This document shows, piece after piece, positions 28,037 through 35,692 of a DNA stretch of 64,000 nucleotides; position 1 is the stretch's first letter; each line of letters begins with the position of its first letter. Made by a program: the position numbers and the translations under genes. This DNA comes from Shimia aestuarii (GTDB lineage Bacteria > Pseudomonadota > Alphaproteobacteria > Rhodobacterales > Rhodobacteraceae): NCBI RefSeq assembly GCF_022814865.1, contig NZ_JAKVRD010000009.1:62001-126000 (forward strand), in the 5' to 3' direction. The notes below the pieces were generated by a model. That model was not told where the DNA came from and did not search any database. It saw nothing but the letters and a program-made list of their open reading frames with translations.

Positions 28037-28737
28037 GCTGTGTGCCATGAACTTGCAGGATCTTCTTCGATGAAATCGCGAAGGGCCTGCATGTCCTCGA
28101 TGTCTGCAAGGTTCTGCTTGATGCGCACGCCGCATGTCTTGAGTTTGCCGAAGGCCCTGCTGAGGCTTTCGGGTTTCATGCCTAGGCGGCCTGCGATGAG
28201 CACCTTGTCATAGGGCAGAACAACACTCTGGCGGCCCATCTGGTCTTCACCGCAAAGCTCGACAAGGAACTCGGCGACCCGTTGCGCGCCGGTGCGTGCT
28301 TGAAGCGCCTCAATCTGAGACACGAGCGAGTGAAGATGTGCGAACGTTGCAGAGAGGATCGCGATGGCCACAGTCGGATCCTCGGAGATGGTGGCAAGCA
28401 TGTTGGCTGCATCGACGCGCAGCACCGTGCAGTCCGTGGCGGTCTCAGCCGAGACAGGATAGGTGTCTTTGCGAAACGCGACGGCTTCGCCAAAGCTGTT
28501 GCCTTTGGTGAATGTGCCGACAACGGCCTCGGCACCATTGGGGGTAATCCGATAGAGCTTTACCCAGCCATCAAGCACGATATAGATCGCTTTCGACACT
28601 TCGCCCTGCAAGAAGATCGTCGCACCACGCTTCATCTCCACCGGCGTGGCCTTGGCCAGAATCTTCTCTTGAAGAGCTTCTGGTATGCTCTTCAGAAGCA
28701 GAGAATTCTTGGCAATCTGTTGATGGCTCTGAAGCAC
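28033..28737 (-). CDS. dnr: Dnr-type Crp/Fnr transcription regulator
   Basis: A 234-aa Crp/Fnr-family activator: cyclic-nucleotide-like sensor domain (FLQGEVSKAIYIVLDGWVKLY), dimerisation helix and C-terminal HTH with recognition helix KPESLSRAFGKL. Its E-x-x-S-R arrangement is the FNR type that reads TTGA half-sites. It lacks the N-terminal cysteine cluster of oxygen-sensing FNR, so it fits the NO-responsive Dnr/NnrR group. The start is uncertain: GTG at 28737 matches family length and follows AAAAGG; a TTG at 28803 is the alternative. It is the likely activator of the five boxes in this window. Confidence 0.9.
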   Translation of the reverse strand: MLQSHQQIAKNSLLLKSIPEALQEKILAKATPVEMKRGATIFLQGEVSKAIYIVLDGWVKLYRITPNGAEAVVGTFTKGNSFGEAVAFRKDTYPVSAETATDCTVLRVDAANMLATISEDPTVAIAILSATFAHLHSLVSQIEALQARTGAQRVAEFLVELCGEDQMGRQSVVLPYDKVLIAGRLGMKPESLSRAFGKLKTCGVRIKQNLADIEDMQALRDFIEEDPASSWHTA

Positions 28738-28810
28738 TTCGCACCTTTTCGTTCGCTCTTCCGTCTGCACAGAGACACCCGCGCCGGAATTCCAAGTCCA
28801 CAATGCCGCC

Positions 28811-28828
28811 TTGAGAGAGATTACTCAA
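28811..28828. promoter_or_regulatory. Palindrome TTGAG-N8-CTCAA in the dnr upstream region
   Basis: A perfect 5-bp inverted repeat with an 8-bp spacer. The half-sites resemble FNR half-sites, but the spacing is four bases too long for a normal box. It lies in the 268-bp gap between dnr and the divergent hemolysin-family operon. Function unproven. Confidence 0.35.
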
Positions 28829-29005
28829 GCGCGGCCATCGGCCGGTGATCGGAAGAGTTCACCGCTGCGCAGCGAATAAACTTTCGTCGTATCGGGTCGA
28901 ATGCCCCGGAGATTGCGACCTTCGTCCAATGGCGTGCGCCGCGAAAAGGTCCGAAATCTCACACATGTCAGGCACGACCAGCCGCGATGTTGTGGAGATC
29001 GGAAA

Positions 29006-29584
29006 ATGAGAACACTCGTTGTTGAGAACGGCGACGCAGAGGGGGAGGCGCTCTACCAAGATGCCCTAGGGCATATCCAACGTAGCTATCGCGCGACGTT
29101 TGGCGCAGAGGGAGAAGCGCGCCCGGCGCGGTTGGTCGTTACGCTTGCGCCAAATGGTGAGATCTCCTGCGCCGCCGGAATCCGGCGTAGCGACGAGGGA
29201 TTTTTCTCGCAGCAGTATCTCGATACCCCTGTCGGAGAGTTGATCGGGCGGATCAGTGGTCGCGCTGTGGACCCTAGCGAAATCCTTGAGGTTGGCGCTC
29301 TTGCCTGCGCCACGCCTTTTGCTGCCTACCCTACACTTCGCGCCGTGTTCGATTGGGGCCGCGCACGGGGCATTTGTTGGGGGCTATTCACAGCGACGGA
29401 CGACGTGCGTCGTCTGATCCGACGGGCGCGGATTTCGCCCATTCTGCTGGCGCAGGCGGATGCCGCACGGGTGTCAGACCCGGTGCAATGGGGATCCTAC
29501 TACACACATGACCCTTGGGTTTGTGCGTTTCGAGATCCAGAGCAAAGTGTGGGTGCAGATCTGTCGCGGGCGGAGATGGCGTGA
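29006..29584 (+). CDS. Thermostable-hemolysin-family (GNAT-like) protein
   Basis: A 192-aa protein resembling the thermostable hemolysin family, which belongs to the acetyltransferase-like fold. Features are an early YQDALGHIQRSYRATFGA segment, VTLAPNGEISCAAGIRRSD, FFSQQYLDTPVGELI and EVGALACATP followed by an FDWGRARGICWGLFTAT stretch. The historical name reflects cloning phenotype; a role as an acyl- or aminoacyl-transferase is plausible. The ATG at 29006 follows GGAG. It overlaps the next gene by 1 bp and opens a five-gene biosynthetic-looking operon. Confidence 0.75.
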   Translation: MRTLVVENGDAEGEALYQDALGHIQRSYRATFGAEGEARPARLVVTLAPNGEISCAAGIRRSDEGFFSQQYLDTPVGELIGRISGRAVDPSEILEVGALACATPFAAYPTLRAVFDWGRARGICWGLFTATDDVRRLIRRARISPILLAQADAARVSDPVQWGSYYTHDPWVCAFRDPEQSVGADLSRAEMA

Positions 29585-31017
29585 TGACGCAATATGTCTT
29601 CGACGCGGTATCACAACACGCGCGTGTCTCGCCGGGCCGTATCGCGCTTGATGACGGACAACGGCGGATTTCCTATGCCATGTTGGCGACTTTCCTGGAC
29701 GCGACCGGTGAGGCGCTTGCGGGGGATTCTAAGGTGCTTGGGATCGCGTGTTCGGATCCATTAGATGCGGCGTTGGCCGATCTTGCGCTAAGCTATCATG
29801 GGCATACCGTGGTGCATCTGCCACCGTTCTTTTCCGAGGCGCAGATCGCGCATGTCGTGACAGCCGCGGGGATCAAGGGTGTCGTCGGCGCCTCGTTTCC
29901 GGGCGTCGAAAACCTCACGCTGGCGGCGCCGGACGCGGCTCCACCTTTGAAAGTGAGGTTGGCGCCCGCAAAAGCGGGGGGGCGGCGGATCATCTTCACC
30001 TCTGGTTCCTCGGGGCAGCCCAAGGGTGTTGTCATTGCAGAAAAACAAACGGCAGCGGCCCTAAACGGGTTGGAGCGGGCAATCGAGCCGGACCCGGCAG
30101 ATGTTCATCTTTCGCTACTGCCTATGGCGCAGCTTCTCGAACAAATTGCCGGTCTCTATCTGCCATTGTGTGCCGGGGCGCAGGTGCGGTTCTGCGCTCA
30201 GGCGCTTCCGGCCATGTTTGGCGGGCCGATGGAGCCGGTGCTTGACGCCTTTGAGGTGGCGCATCCGACGACCACGATCCTTGTCCCGGCGTTCCTTTCC
30301 CGGCTTGTCGCGGCACTTCGGGAAACTGGGAAGAAGGCGCCTGAGAGCCTGCGGTTTGTCGCGGTGGGCGGTGCAGGATCTGCGCCTGCGCTTTTGACCG
30401 AAGCGATGTCTGTGGGGCTTCCCGTCTATGAGGGTTACGGGCTTTCGGAGTGTTGTTCTGTGGTGGCCATGAACCGGCCCGGGGATATGCGCCCCGGTAC
30501 CGTCGGACAGTGCCTCGAAGGCATCGACGTGCGGATCGAGAATGGCGAGATTGTCGTTTCCGGGCCGACAGTCATGGAAGGCTATCTTGGCCAGCCATCG
30601 GTCACGGGAGACTGGCATACTGGCGACCTTGGCCGGATCGAGGACGGGCGTTTGATCGTCGCAGGGCGCAAGGATTGGCTCATTGTGACACCGGAAGGGC
30701 GCAATATCAGCCCTGAATGGGTTGAGGCCTGTCTCGGTGCAGACCCACGTATTCCCGCGTCTGGCCTATGCCTCGCATCGGATGGACAGCTCGAGATCAT
30801 TGCCGCTTTGGCGGCGAAGGTCGACCGGGGCGAGGTTGCAAAGCGCCTCGCCGACCTACCGGTCTATGCCCGGCCAGCGCGGGTCATCTTCGTACCAGCT
30901 TCGCTTCCGGGGCTTCTCAAACCCGGTGGGGGCATAGACCGGAGCCAGCTTGCCGAGATTTCCAGGAACTGGCCCGCAGCCCCCCTTTCCTATGACATCA
31001 AGGAGTGTGTCGCATGA
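29584..31017 (+). CDS. AMP-dependent synthetase/ligase relative lacking the A10 lysine
   Basis: A 477-aa member of the adenylate-forming family: P-loop TSGSSGQPKG (A3), YEGYGLSE (A5), TGDLG (A7) and GRKDWLIVTPEGRNISPEW (A8). The C-terminal A10 motif, normally PxxGKIxR with the catalytic Lys, reads KPGGGIDR here, so Gly stands where Lys is expected; a Lys lies four residues earlier. The enzyme may use that Lys, catalyse only thioester or amide transfer, or have altered chemistry. The ATG at 29584 overlaps the upstream TGA; its own stop overlaps the SDR start (ATGA). Substrate unknown. Confidence 0.85.
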   Translation: MTQYVFDAVSQHARVSPGRIALDDGQRRISYAMLATFLDATGEALAGDSKVLGIACSDPLDAALADLALSYHGHTVVHLPPFFSEAQIAHVVTAAGIKGVVGASFPGVENLTLAAPDAAPPLKVRLAPAKAGGRRIIFTSGSSGQPKGVVIAEKQTAAALNGLERAIEPDPADVHLSLLPMAQLLEQIAGLYLPLCAGAQVRFCAQALPAMFGGPMEPVLDAFEVAHPTTTILVPAFLSRLVAALRETGKKAPESLRFVAVGGAGSAPALLTEAMSVGLPVYEGYGLSECCSVVAMNRPGDMRPGTVGQCLEGIDVRIENGEIVVSGPTVMEGYLGQPSVTGDWHTGDLGRIEDGRLIVAGRKDWLIVTPEGRNISPEWVEACLGADPRIPASGLCLASDGQLEIIAALAAKVDRGEVAKRLADLPVYARPARVIFVPASLPGLLKPGGGIDRSQLAEISRNWPAAPLSYDIKECVA

Positions 31018-31820
31018 CAACAACAAGACCTGTTGCCCTGATTACCGGGGCCGGATCAGGAATCGGGCGAGCGCTTGCGCATGAGGCTGCGCGAAACGGG
31101 TTTGATCTTATACTTGTCGGTCGCCGCCGTGCCCCGCTTGAGGAAACGGCGGCCCTGCTCAGGGCGCAGGGCCGCACAATGCTCATACCCGCCGATATCA
31201 CGCGGGCGCAGGACCGTGAGAGGCTTGTCGAAGCTGTGGGAGCGCGGCTTGACCTGCTTGTGAACAACGCCGGGAGTCTTTGTGTCGGGCGGTTGACCGA
31301 CATGAGCGACGAAGATTTGTCGCGTGTGGTGGGCACGAACCTGACTGCAACACTTCAGCTTACTCGCGATCTTGTGCCCGCCCTGACGTCGGCGCGTGGG
31401 CGGATCGTCAATATTGGATCGATGTTCGGGATGATCGGCTTTCCCTATTTCGGGGCCTATTCCGCGACCAAGTTCGCCTTGCGGGGGCTATCGGATGCGC
31501 TTCGTCGAGAGCTTGCGGAGTATAAGATCGCGGTCACCTACGTGGCGCCGCGTGCGACCCGCACCCCGGCCCAGAGCCAGTTTGCCCATCTTGTCGAACC
31601 CTTTGGCATGAAGATGGACAATCCCGAGCATGTCGCAAAGCGTGCGTGGGATGGGGTCATGGCGGGCAAGAACATGGTCTATCCCGGCTTTGGCGAACGC
31701 CTCTTTGCCTATGTGCAGGCGCTATTCCCATCTCTCATTGATCGCGCATTGACCCACAAGGCGGGCACGCCACGTGCGCAGGCCGCTCTTAATACCTTCA
31801 ACACACAGAAAGAAACCTGA
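31014..31820 (+). CDS. Short-chain dehydrogenase/reductase
   Basis: A 268-aa classical SDR: TGAGSGIG cofactor loop (residues ~12-19), NNAG, catalytic Ser in IGSMFG and the YSATK active-site motif. The Arg-rich region after the first beta strands (VGRRR) favours NADPH. The segment VAPRATRTPAQ replaces the common PG-T motif. It is translationally coupled to the ligase upstream and 3 bp from the oxygenase downstream. Probably it reduces a ketone or acyl intermediate made by its neighbours. Confidence 0.92.
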   Translation: MTTTRPVALITGAGSGIGRALAHEAARNGFDLILVGRRRAPLEETAALLRAQGRTMLIPADITRAQDRERLVEAVGARLDLLVNNAGSLCVGRLTDMSDEDLSRVVGTNLTATLQLTRDLVPALTSARGRIVNIGSMFGMIGFPYFGAYSATKFALRGLSDALRRELAEYKIAVTYVAPRATRTPAQSQFAHLVEPFGMKMDNPEHVAKRAWDGVMAGKNMVYPGFGERLFAYVQALFPSLIDRALTHKAGTPRAQAALNTFNTQKET

Positions 31821-31823
31821 GCT

Positions 31824-32684
31824 ATGAGTTACAATATCATTCGCCCAGAGCATGACGCACAATCGCCAACCGAGGCCGGCGTCCTGTCGAAGATACGCGG
31901 CGACCTTGAGCGCGATGGATGGACCCTATTGCGCGGGTTTCATCCAGATATGGCGGCGTTCAGCGCTTTGACTACGGCGCTTTGTAAGAAGATCACCTTT
32001 GATCCGGCGCGGGAATATGGCGACGCACAGACCCAGAAGGTCGATGCTGGCACAGGTCCGATCGGGCTTCATACTGAGAATGGCAACACGCCAGTCTGCC
32101 CCGACATCGTCGCCTTCTATAGCCCCGTTGCCGCCTTTGAGGGGTCGCAGACGACGGTGTGCGACGGGCGCGCAGTCTATGAGGCTATGGATGAGGCGCA
32201 GAAGACGCGCTGGCAACAGCCGATGATGGTTGAACGCTACCTGCCCGAAGACCTTTGGAAACGCTATCTTGCGAATGAGCACCCGGCGATCACGCGCCCA
32301 GAGGAGGTCACGCCGCGCCATATCGAGGAGTTCCGCGCAGCAATCCCGAACCAGGATTTCGACCTGCTCGAAGACGGCGGTATCAACTACCGACTGACGG
32401 TTTCGCCTGTGCGGGCCTCGTCGCTTTCCGGAGGGCAGGGCTTTGCCAATGCGGTGCTTGGTCCATCGCACAACTATGCGCCGCCGCGGTATAGCTTTGG
32501 CCCGGACGAGATCATTGAGCAGGATGAGATCGAAGAGCTTCGTTCGCTTGCCGAGACCTACACGCAAGAGATCAACTGGCAGGACGGGGATATCGCCGTG
32601 CTCGACAATACCCGCGTGATGCATGGCCGCCGCGCCATCGTCGACAACAATCGCCAACTTTTCATTGGCATGGGCAACCTCTGA
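31824..32684 (+). CDS. TauD/clavaminate-synthase-like Fe(II)/2-oxoglutarate oxygenase, HxE type
   Basis: A 286-aa member of the TauD/TfdA and clavaminate synthase-like oxygenases. The metal triad appears as H83-T-E85 (in LHTENGN) and H267 (in VMHGRR), with an Arg ten residues later for 2-oxoglutarate. The HxE in place of HxD is the pattern of amino-acid beta-hydroxylases such as VioC and AsnO, suggesting an amino-acid or aminoacyl substrate. It begins 3 bp after the SDR. The exact reaction cannot be told from sequence. Confidence 0.88.
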   Translation: MSYNIIRPEHDAQSPTEAGVLSKIRGDLERDGWTLLRGFHPDMAAFSALTTALCKKITFDPAREYGDAQTQKVDAGTGPIGLHTENGNTPVCPDIVAFYSPVAAFEGSQTTVCDGRAVYEAMDEAQKTRWQQPMMVERYLPEDLWKRYLANEHPAITRPEEVTPRHIEEFRAAIPNQDFDLLEDGGINYRLTVSPVRASSLSGGQGFANAVLGPSHNYAPPRYSFGPDEIIEQDEIEELRSLAETYTQEINWQDGDIAVLDNTRVMHGRRAIVDNNRQLFIGMGNL

Positions 32685-32727
32685 TCCCGTGCAGCGACTT
32701 TCCAATAGCAGACTGGAGACAAGACAG

Positions 32728-33123
32728 ATGACACGTATCACTTCGCTTATCCTGATGGCGGTATTCGCTGCTGGAGCGGCTGTCGCCGACCCGATTGAAG
32801 GGCTTTGGCGCACGGCCCCCGACGATCACGGCGATATCGGCTATATCCGCGTGGCGCAGTGCGGATTGACCTTCTGCGGCACGCTTGAACGTGCGGAGAA
32901 TGCGCAAGGTGACGCCATTCAGCCAGATACGATTGGCCGCAAGATCGTGTGGGATCTGTCTGAGACGAAGGGCGGTCAATATGAGGGACGCATCTATGCC
33001 CCGGACCGGGACAAGGAATACATGTCGAAGGTTGAGCTTGCGGGCGACCGAATTTCCGTCAACGGTTGTGTCCTCGGCGGCCTGATCTGTCGCAATGGTG
33101 GGCATTGGGCGCGCGTGCAGTAA
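32728..33123 (+). CDS. DUF2147-family secreted protein
   Basis: A 131-aa protein with a clear signal peptide (SLILMAVFAAGAAVADP) and the DUF2147 pattern: GLWRT near the start of the mature part, paired cysteines (QCGLTFCGTLE) and the C-terminal NGCVLGGLICRNGGHWARV. Such proteins are periplasmic beta-rich proteins of unknown role. The ATG at 32728 is chosen for the signal peptide. It is 43 bp after the oxygenase gene, probably the last gene of that operon, followed by a hairpin at 33159-33180. Confidence 0.85.
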   Translation: MTRITSLILMAVFAAGAAVADPIEGLWRTAPDDHGDIGYIRVAQCGLTFCGTLERAENAQGDAIQPDTIGRKIVWDLSETKGGQYEGRIYAPDRDKEYMSKVELAGDRISVNGCVLGGLICRNGGHWARVQ

Positions 33124-33158
33124 CACGGTCTGATTTTGCCGACTGGCAAGAAACCACT

Positions 33159-33180
33159 CAGGTCGCCCATGGGCGGCCTG
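33159..33180 (+). terminator. Hairpin after the DUF2147 gene
   Basis: CAGGTCGCCC and GGGCGGCCTG pair over 10 positions (one G-T wobble) with a 2-nt centre, then TTCTGCTT. It is a candidate terminator of the hemolysin-family operon, 36 bp after the DUF2147 stop; the T-run is weak. Confidence 0.5.
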
Positions 33181-33277
33181 TTCTGCTTGCCCCTGGGGAA
33201 GGAATGGCGCACATCTCTTGGGGCGTCGTATTTCCGATGCCAAAGACCCAAGGCATTTCGCGCGAAGGGATAGGTCC

Positions 33278-33787
33278 ATGAAGGACAGGACACTCAAACT
33301 CGTTACGCTCTTCCTTGTCAGTAGCGTCATCTTTTTCCTGTTTGATGTGGCAAGCGATATCTACGATCGGGTGATCGCAAACACTGGAACCAATGCGCTC
33401 GACCTGATCCATCTTGCCTTCGAGATCTTCTCGGCGGTGGCGCTTTTGGTGGCGATCAAGATCCTTGTGCAGCGGATGCTCTGGCTGAGTGCGCAGAACA
33501 AGGAAAAGGCCGAGTCCCTCAAGTTTCTACGCGGCGAGATGGATGCTTTTGTGCGCGAGAAGTTTGAGGGTTGGGCCTTGAGCCCGGCGGAGCGCGATAT
33601 TGCGATGTATATGCTAAAAGGGCTTAGCATTTCGGAGATCGCTGTCGCGCGATCCACTGCGGAAGGCACAGTCAAGGCGCAGACGTCTAGCATCTTTCGC
33701 AAGACGGGTGTGACCTCACGGATGGAGCTGATGAGTGTTTTCATGGATGAATTCCTCGACGTGGGTCAGGCGCTCCACAGCAACTAG
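33278..33787 (+). CDS. Membrane-anchored LuxR-type HTH regulator
   Basis: A 169-aa protein with two predicted membrane helices (LKLVTLFLVSSVIFFLFDVA; LIHLAFEIFSAVALLVAIKI), a short coiled segment, then a LuxR/GerE-type HTH at residues ~100-155 (LSPAERDIAMYMLKGLSISEIAVARSTAEGTVKAQTSSIFRKTGV, cut here: LKGLSISEIA and EGTVKAQTSSIFRK). There is no receiver or ligand domain, so any signal would be sensed at the membrane. The ATG at 33278 has an AAGGGATAGG ribosome site. It could control the operon upstream. Confidence 0.88.
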   Translation: MKDRTLKLVTLFLVSSVIFFLFDVASDIYDRVIANTGTNALDLIHLAFEIFSAVALLVAIKILVQRMLWLSAQNKEKAESLKFLRGEMDAFVREKFEGWALSPAERDIAMYMLKGLSISEIAVARSTAEGTVKAQTSSIFRKTGVTSRMELMSVFMDEFLDVGQALHSN

Positions 33788-33935
33788 ATCCCGTTTGTCG
33801 AGGTTCTGAAAGCGGCTCATCTCGCATTGCGCAGGGTCGCGTCACGCCGCACGCGTGGGTGAGGTGGCTAGCCGTGACCGAACTGTGCTTTGTGCTCAGA
33901 AACGAAAAGCGCGCGGGCGGCTCACCCGGTTCTCG

Positions 33936-34358
33936 TTACGCGATGCCGCGCAGAAGCTCGATGAGTTTGTCTGCGTCAGCTTTGCCGAGCAGAGATTCAA
34001 ATGCTGCGTCTTGGTCCTGAACCTCTTGGCGCACCTGCAGCATCCGCTTTTTGCCAAGCGCCGTGGCGAGCACATTGATTTGTCTATGATCCGCCTGCGC
34101 GACCTGACGGTGTACCAGACCATCCGAGACCATGCGGTCGACCAGCTTTGTCAGGGTAGGGGGATTCATCAGCACGATCTCTGCGAGCTGCCCCATCGTA
34201 AGCCGTTGGTCCGTCTCGAGCGTTTCGAGAATCCGCCAAGCTTCGATCTGGATGCCGTGTTCCTTTAGGCGGGCATTCAAGGAGGCGGACATCTTTCGAT
34301 GTGCCGCAGCCAGAGCATACGACAGATAATCCTGGATTGGGTTTGCGCTCGATTCCAT
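33936..34358 (-). CDS. MarR-family transcription regulator
   Basis: A 140-aa MarR-type protein: QIEAWRILETLETDQRLTMGQLAE (winged-helix start), MNPPTLTKLVDRMVSDGLVHR (recognition helix) and the wing DHRQINVLATALG. Regulators of this type often respond to aromatic or acyl ligands. The ATG at 34358 has GGAG upstream; a GTG at 34367 is an alternative. It is divergent from the amide locus and therefore its most likely regulator. Confidence 0.92.
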   Translation of the reverse strand: MESSANPIQDYLSYALAAAHRKMSASLNARLKEHGIQIEAWRILETLETDQRLTMGQLAEIVLMNPPTLTKLVDRMVSDGLVHRQVAQADHRQINVLATALGKKRMLQVRQEVQDQDAAFESLLGKADADKLIELLRGIA

Positions 34359-34459
34359 GGTGGTCACTTCTCCACGATACTCGGAATTTATTTGACTTGG
34401 AAACTAAGATCAATTGGTATGTAGCGGTTCCTGATCCGCTAGGGAAGGGTTGAACCAGT
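34359..34459. promoter_or_regulatory. Divergent control region of marR and the amide locus
   Basis: 101 bp between the MarR gene and the AmiC-like gene. It is AT-richer than its surroundings and contains TTGA and TCAA ends 22 bp apart (34392-34413) around a CTTGG/CTAAG-like core. It is a reasonable place for a MarR operator, but the dyad is imperfect. Confidence 0.35.
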
Positions 34460-35572
34460 TTGAACACGCTACCAGTTGTTCCAACCGAGCTTGAGGAGCT
34501 GCGCGATGATCCAGTGTTGCGCGGCAAGGGCACCTATCGCATTGCGCTCCTCATTCCCCTTTGTGGTGCAGCCGGCCTTTGGGCCCCGTCCTGTATCTCG
34601 AGCGCGCAGGTCGCCGTCGAGGAATTGAACAGGGCGAACGGGATTGATGGCCGCAAGGTCCAGCTCATTATGATTGATGCGGCCATGGAGGCGAGTATCT
34701 CGATCGAAGAGACCGTCAACGACCTGATCGAAACGAATTCCATAGATGCGATTGTCGGAATGCACATCAGCGCGATCCGTCAACGTCTCAGCAAGATTGT
34801 TCGCCAGCGCATCCCCTACATCTATACGCCGCTATATGAAGGCGGAGAGCGTACGGACGGTTTGTTTGCTATTGGTGAAACACCGCAAAAGCAACTCGGC
34901 CCATCGATGCAGCATATTCAGAACGAGTATCGCCCGCGCAGTTGGGCCTTGATCGGAAATGACTACGTGTGGCCCAGAACATCGCATAGTTATGCCAAGG
35001 CCAAGATTCAGGAAATGTCGGTCGGTCTCGCATATGAAAAGTACCTCCCGTTTGGCCTCAAGAGTATGAGTATGTTCGTCGAGGAGATCTCCCGATCCGG
35101 CGCGGAAGCCGTGCTGATCTCCCTCGTCGGACAAGATGCTGTCGCCTTTAATCGGGCTTTCGGAAAGGCCAAGTTGCACGATCGGATGGTGCGATTGTCC
35201 TGCGCGATCGAAGAGAACGGGTTGCTTGGTTGCGGTGCACAGAACAGTAAGAGATTGTTCGCGGCATCGTCCTACTTTGGGGCTCTACCGACGGATGCGA
35301 ACCTCGCCTTCAAGGAAAAATACTACCGCGTCCACGGAGATCAGGCCCCTGTGCTGAACGCCCTCGGACAGTCAACATACGAAGGGGTGCATTTCCTCGC
35401 AGGATTGATGCAGGGCCATGCTACCGTTTGGCGCGAACATAGCGTCTCACCTTCCTTGCCAGTGATTCACAGAAGCGGTCGCAAGCGCGCGTCATCGAAC
35501 AAGAGCGAACGGGCTCCGATCTATCTTGCGCGGGCGGATGAGCTTCAGTTTGAAGTTATAAAAGAGTTGTAA
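34460..35572 (+). CDS. Cytosolic AmiC/UrtA-like amide-binding sensor protein
   Basis: A 370-aa type I periplasmic-binding-fold protein of the AmiC/FmdD/UrtA branch: YRIALLIPLCGAAGLWAPSCISSAQVAVEELNRANGIDGRKVQLI at the start (shortened: LIPLCGAAG and NGIDGRKV), YIYTPLYEGGE and NALGQSTYEGVHFLAG. It has no signal peptide, so it should stay in the cytosol as AmiC does in amidase control. It begins with TTG at 34460 (an upstream TTG runs into a stop). No AmiR/ANTAR partner is visible; a MarR gene is divergent. It may sense the transported amide. Confidence 0.8.
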   Translation: MNTLPVVPTELEELRDDPVLRGKGTYRIALLIPLCGAAGLWAPSCISSAQVAVEELNRANGIDGRKVQLIMIDAAMEASISIEETVNDLIETNSIDAIVGMHISAIRQRLSKIVRQRIPYIYTPLYEGGERTDGLFAIGETPQKQLGPSMQHIQNEYRPRSWALIGNDYVWPRTSHSYAKAKIQEMSVGLAYEKYLPFGLKSMSMFVEEISRSGAEAVLISLVGQDAVAFNRAFGKAKLHDRMVRLSCAIEENGLLGCGAQNSKRLFAASSYFGALPTDANLAFKEKYYRVHGDQAPVLNALGQSTYEGVHFLAGLMQGHATVWREHSVSPSLPVIHRSGRKRASSNKSERAPIYLARADELQFEVIKEL

Positions 35573-35593
35573 AACATATATTTAAACGTTAAA

Positions 35594-35630
35594 GATTTCC
35601 AATTCAAATTATTTACTTGAAATGGAAATC
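35594..35630. repeat. 14-bp inverted repeat upstream of the flotillin gene
   Basis: GATTTCCAATTCAA and TTGAAATGGAAATC pair in 13 of 14 positions across a 9-bp AT-rich spacer. It follows the AmiC-like stop by 21 bp and precedes the flotillin start. It may be an operator or a terminator hairpin; there is no T-run after it. Confidence 0.6.
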
Positions 35631-35692
35631 AAATTCTCCCACGCTTTCCAGAACGAATGGATCGCGGACCGCTCTGGCCGACGATCGGTCAC

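Noticed and set aside
28738-28803. TTG start for the Dnr protein at 28803
   Set aside because: It would add 22 residues with no family resemblance; the GTG at 28737 gives normal Dnr length. It is not fully excluded, so the start remains uncertain.
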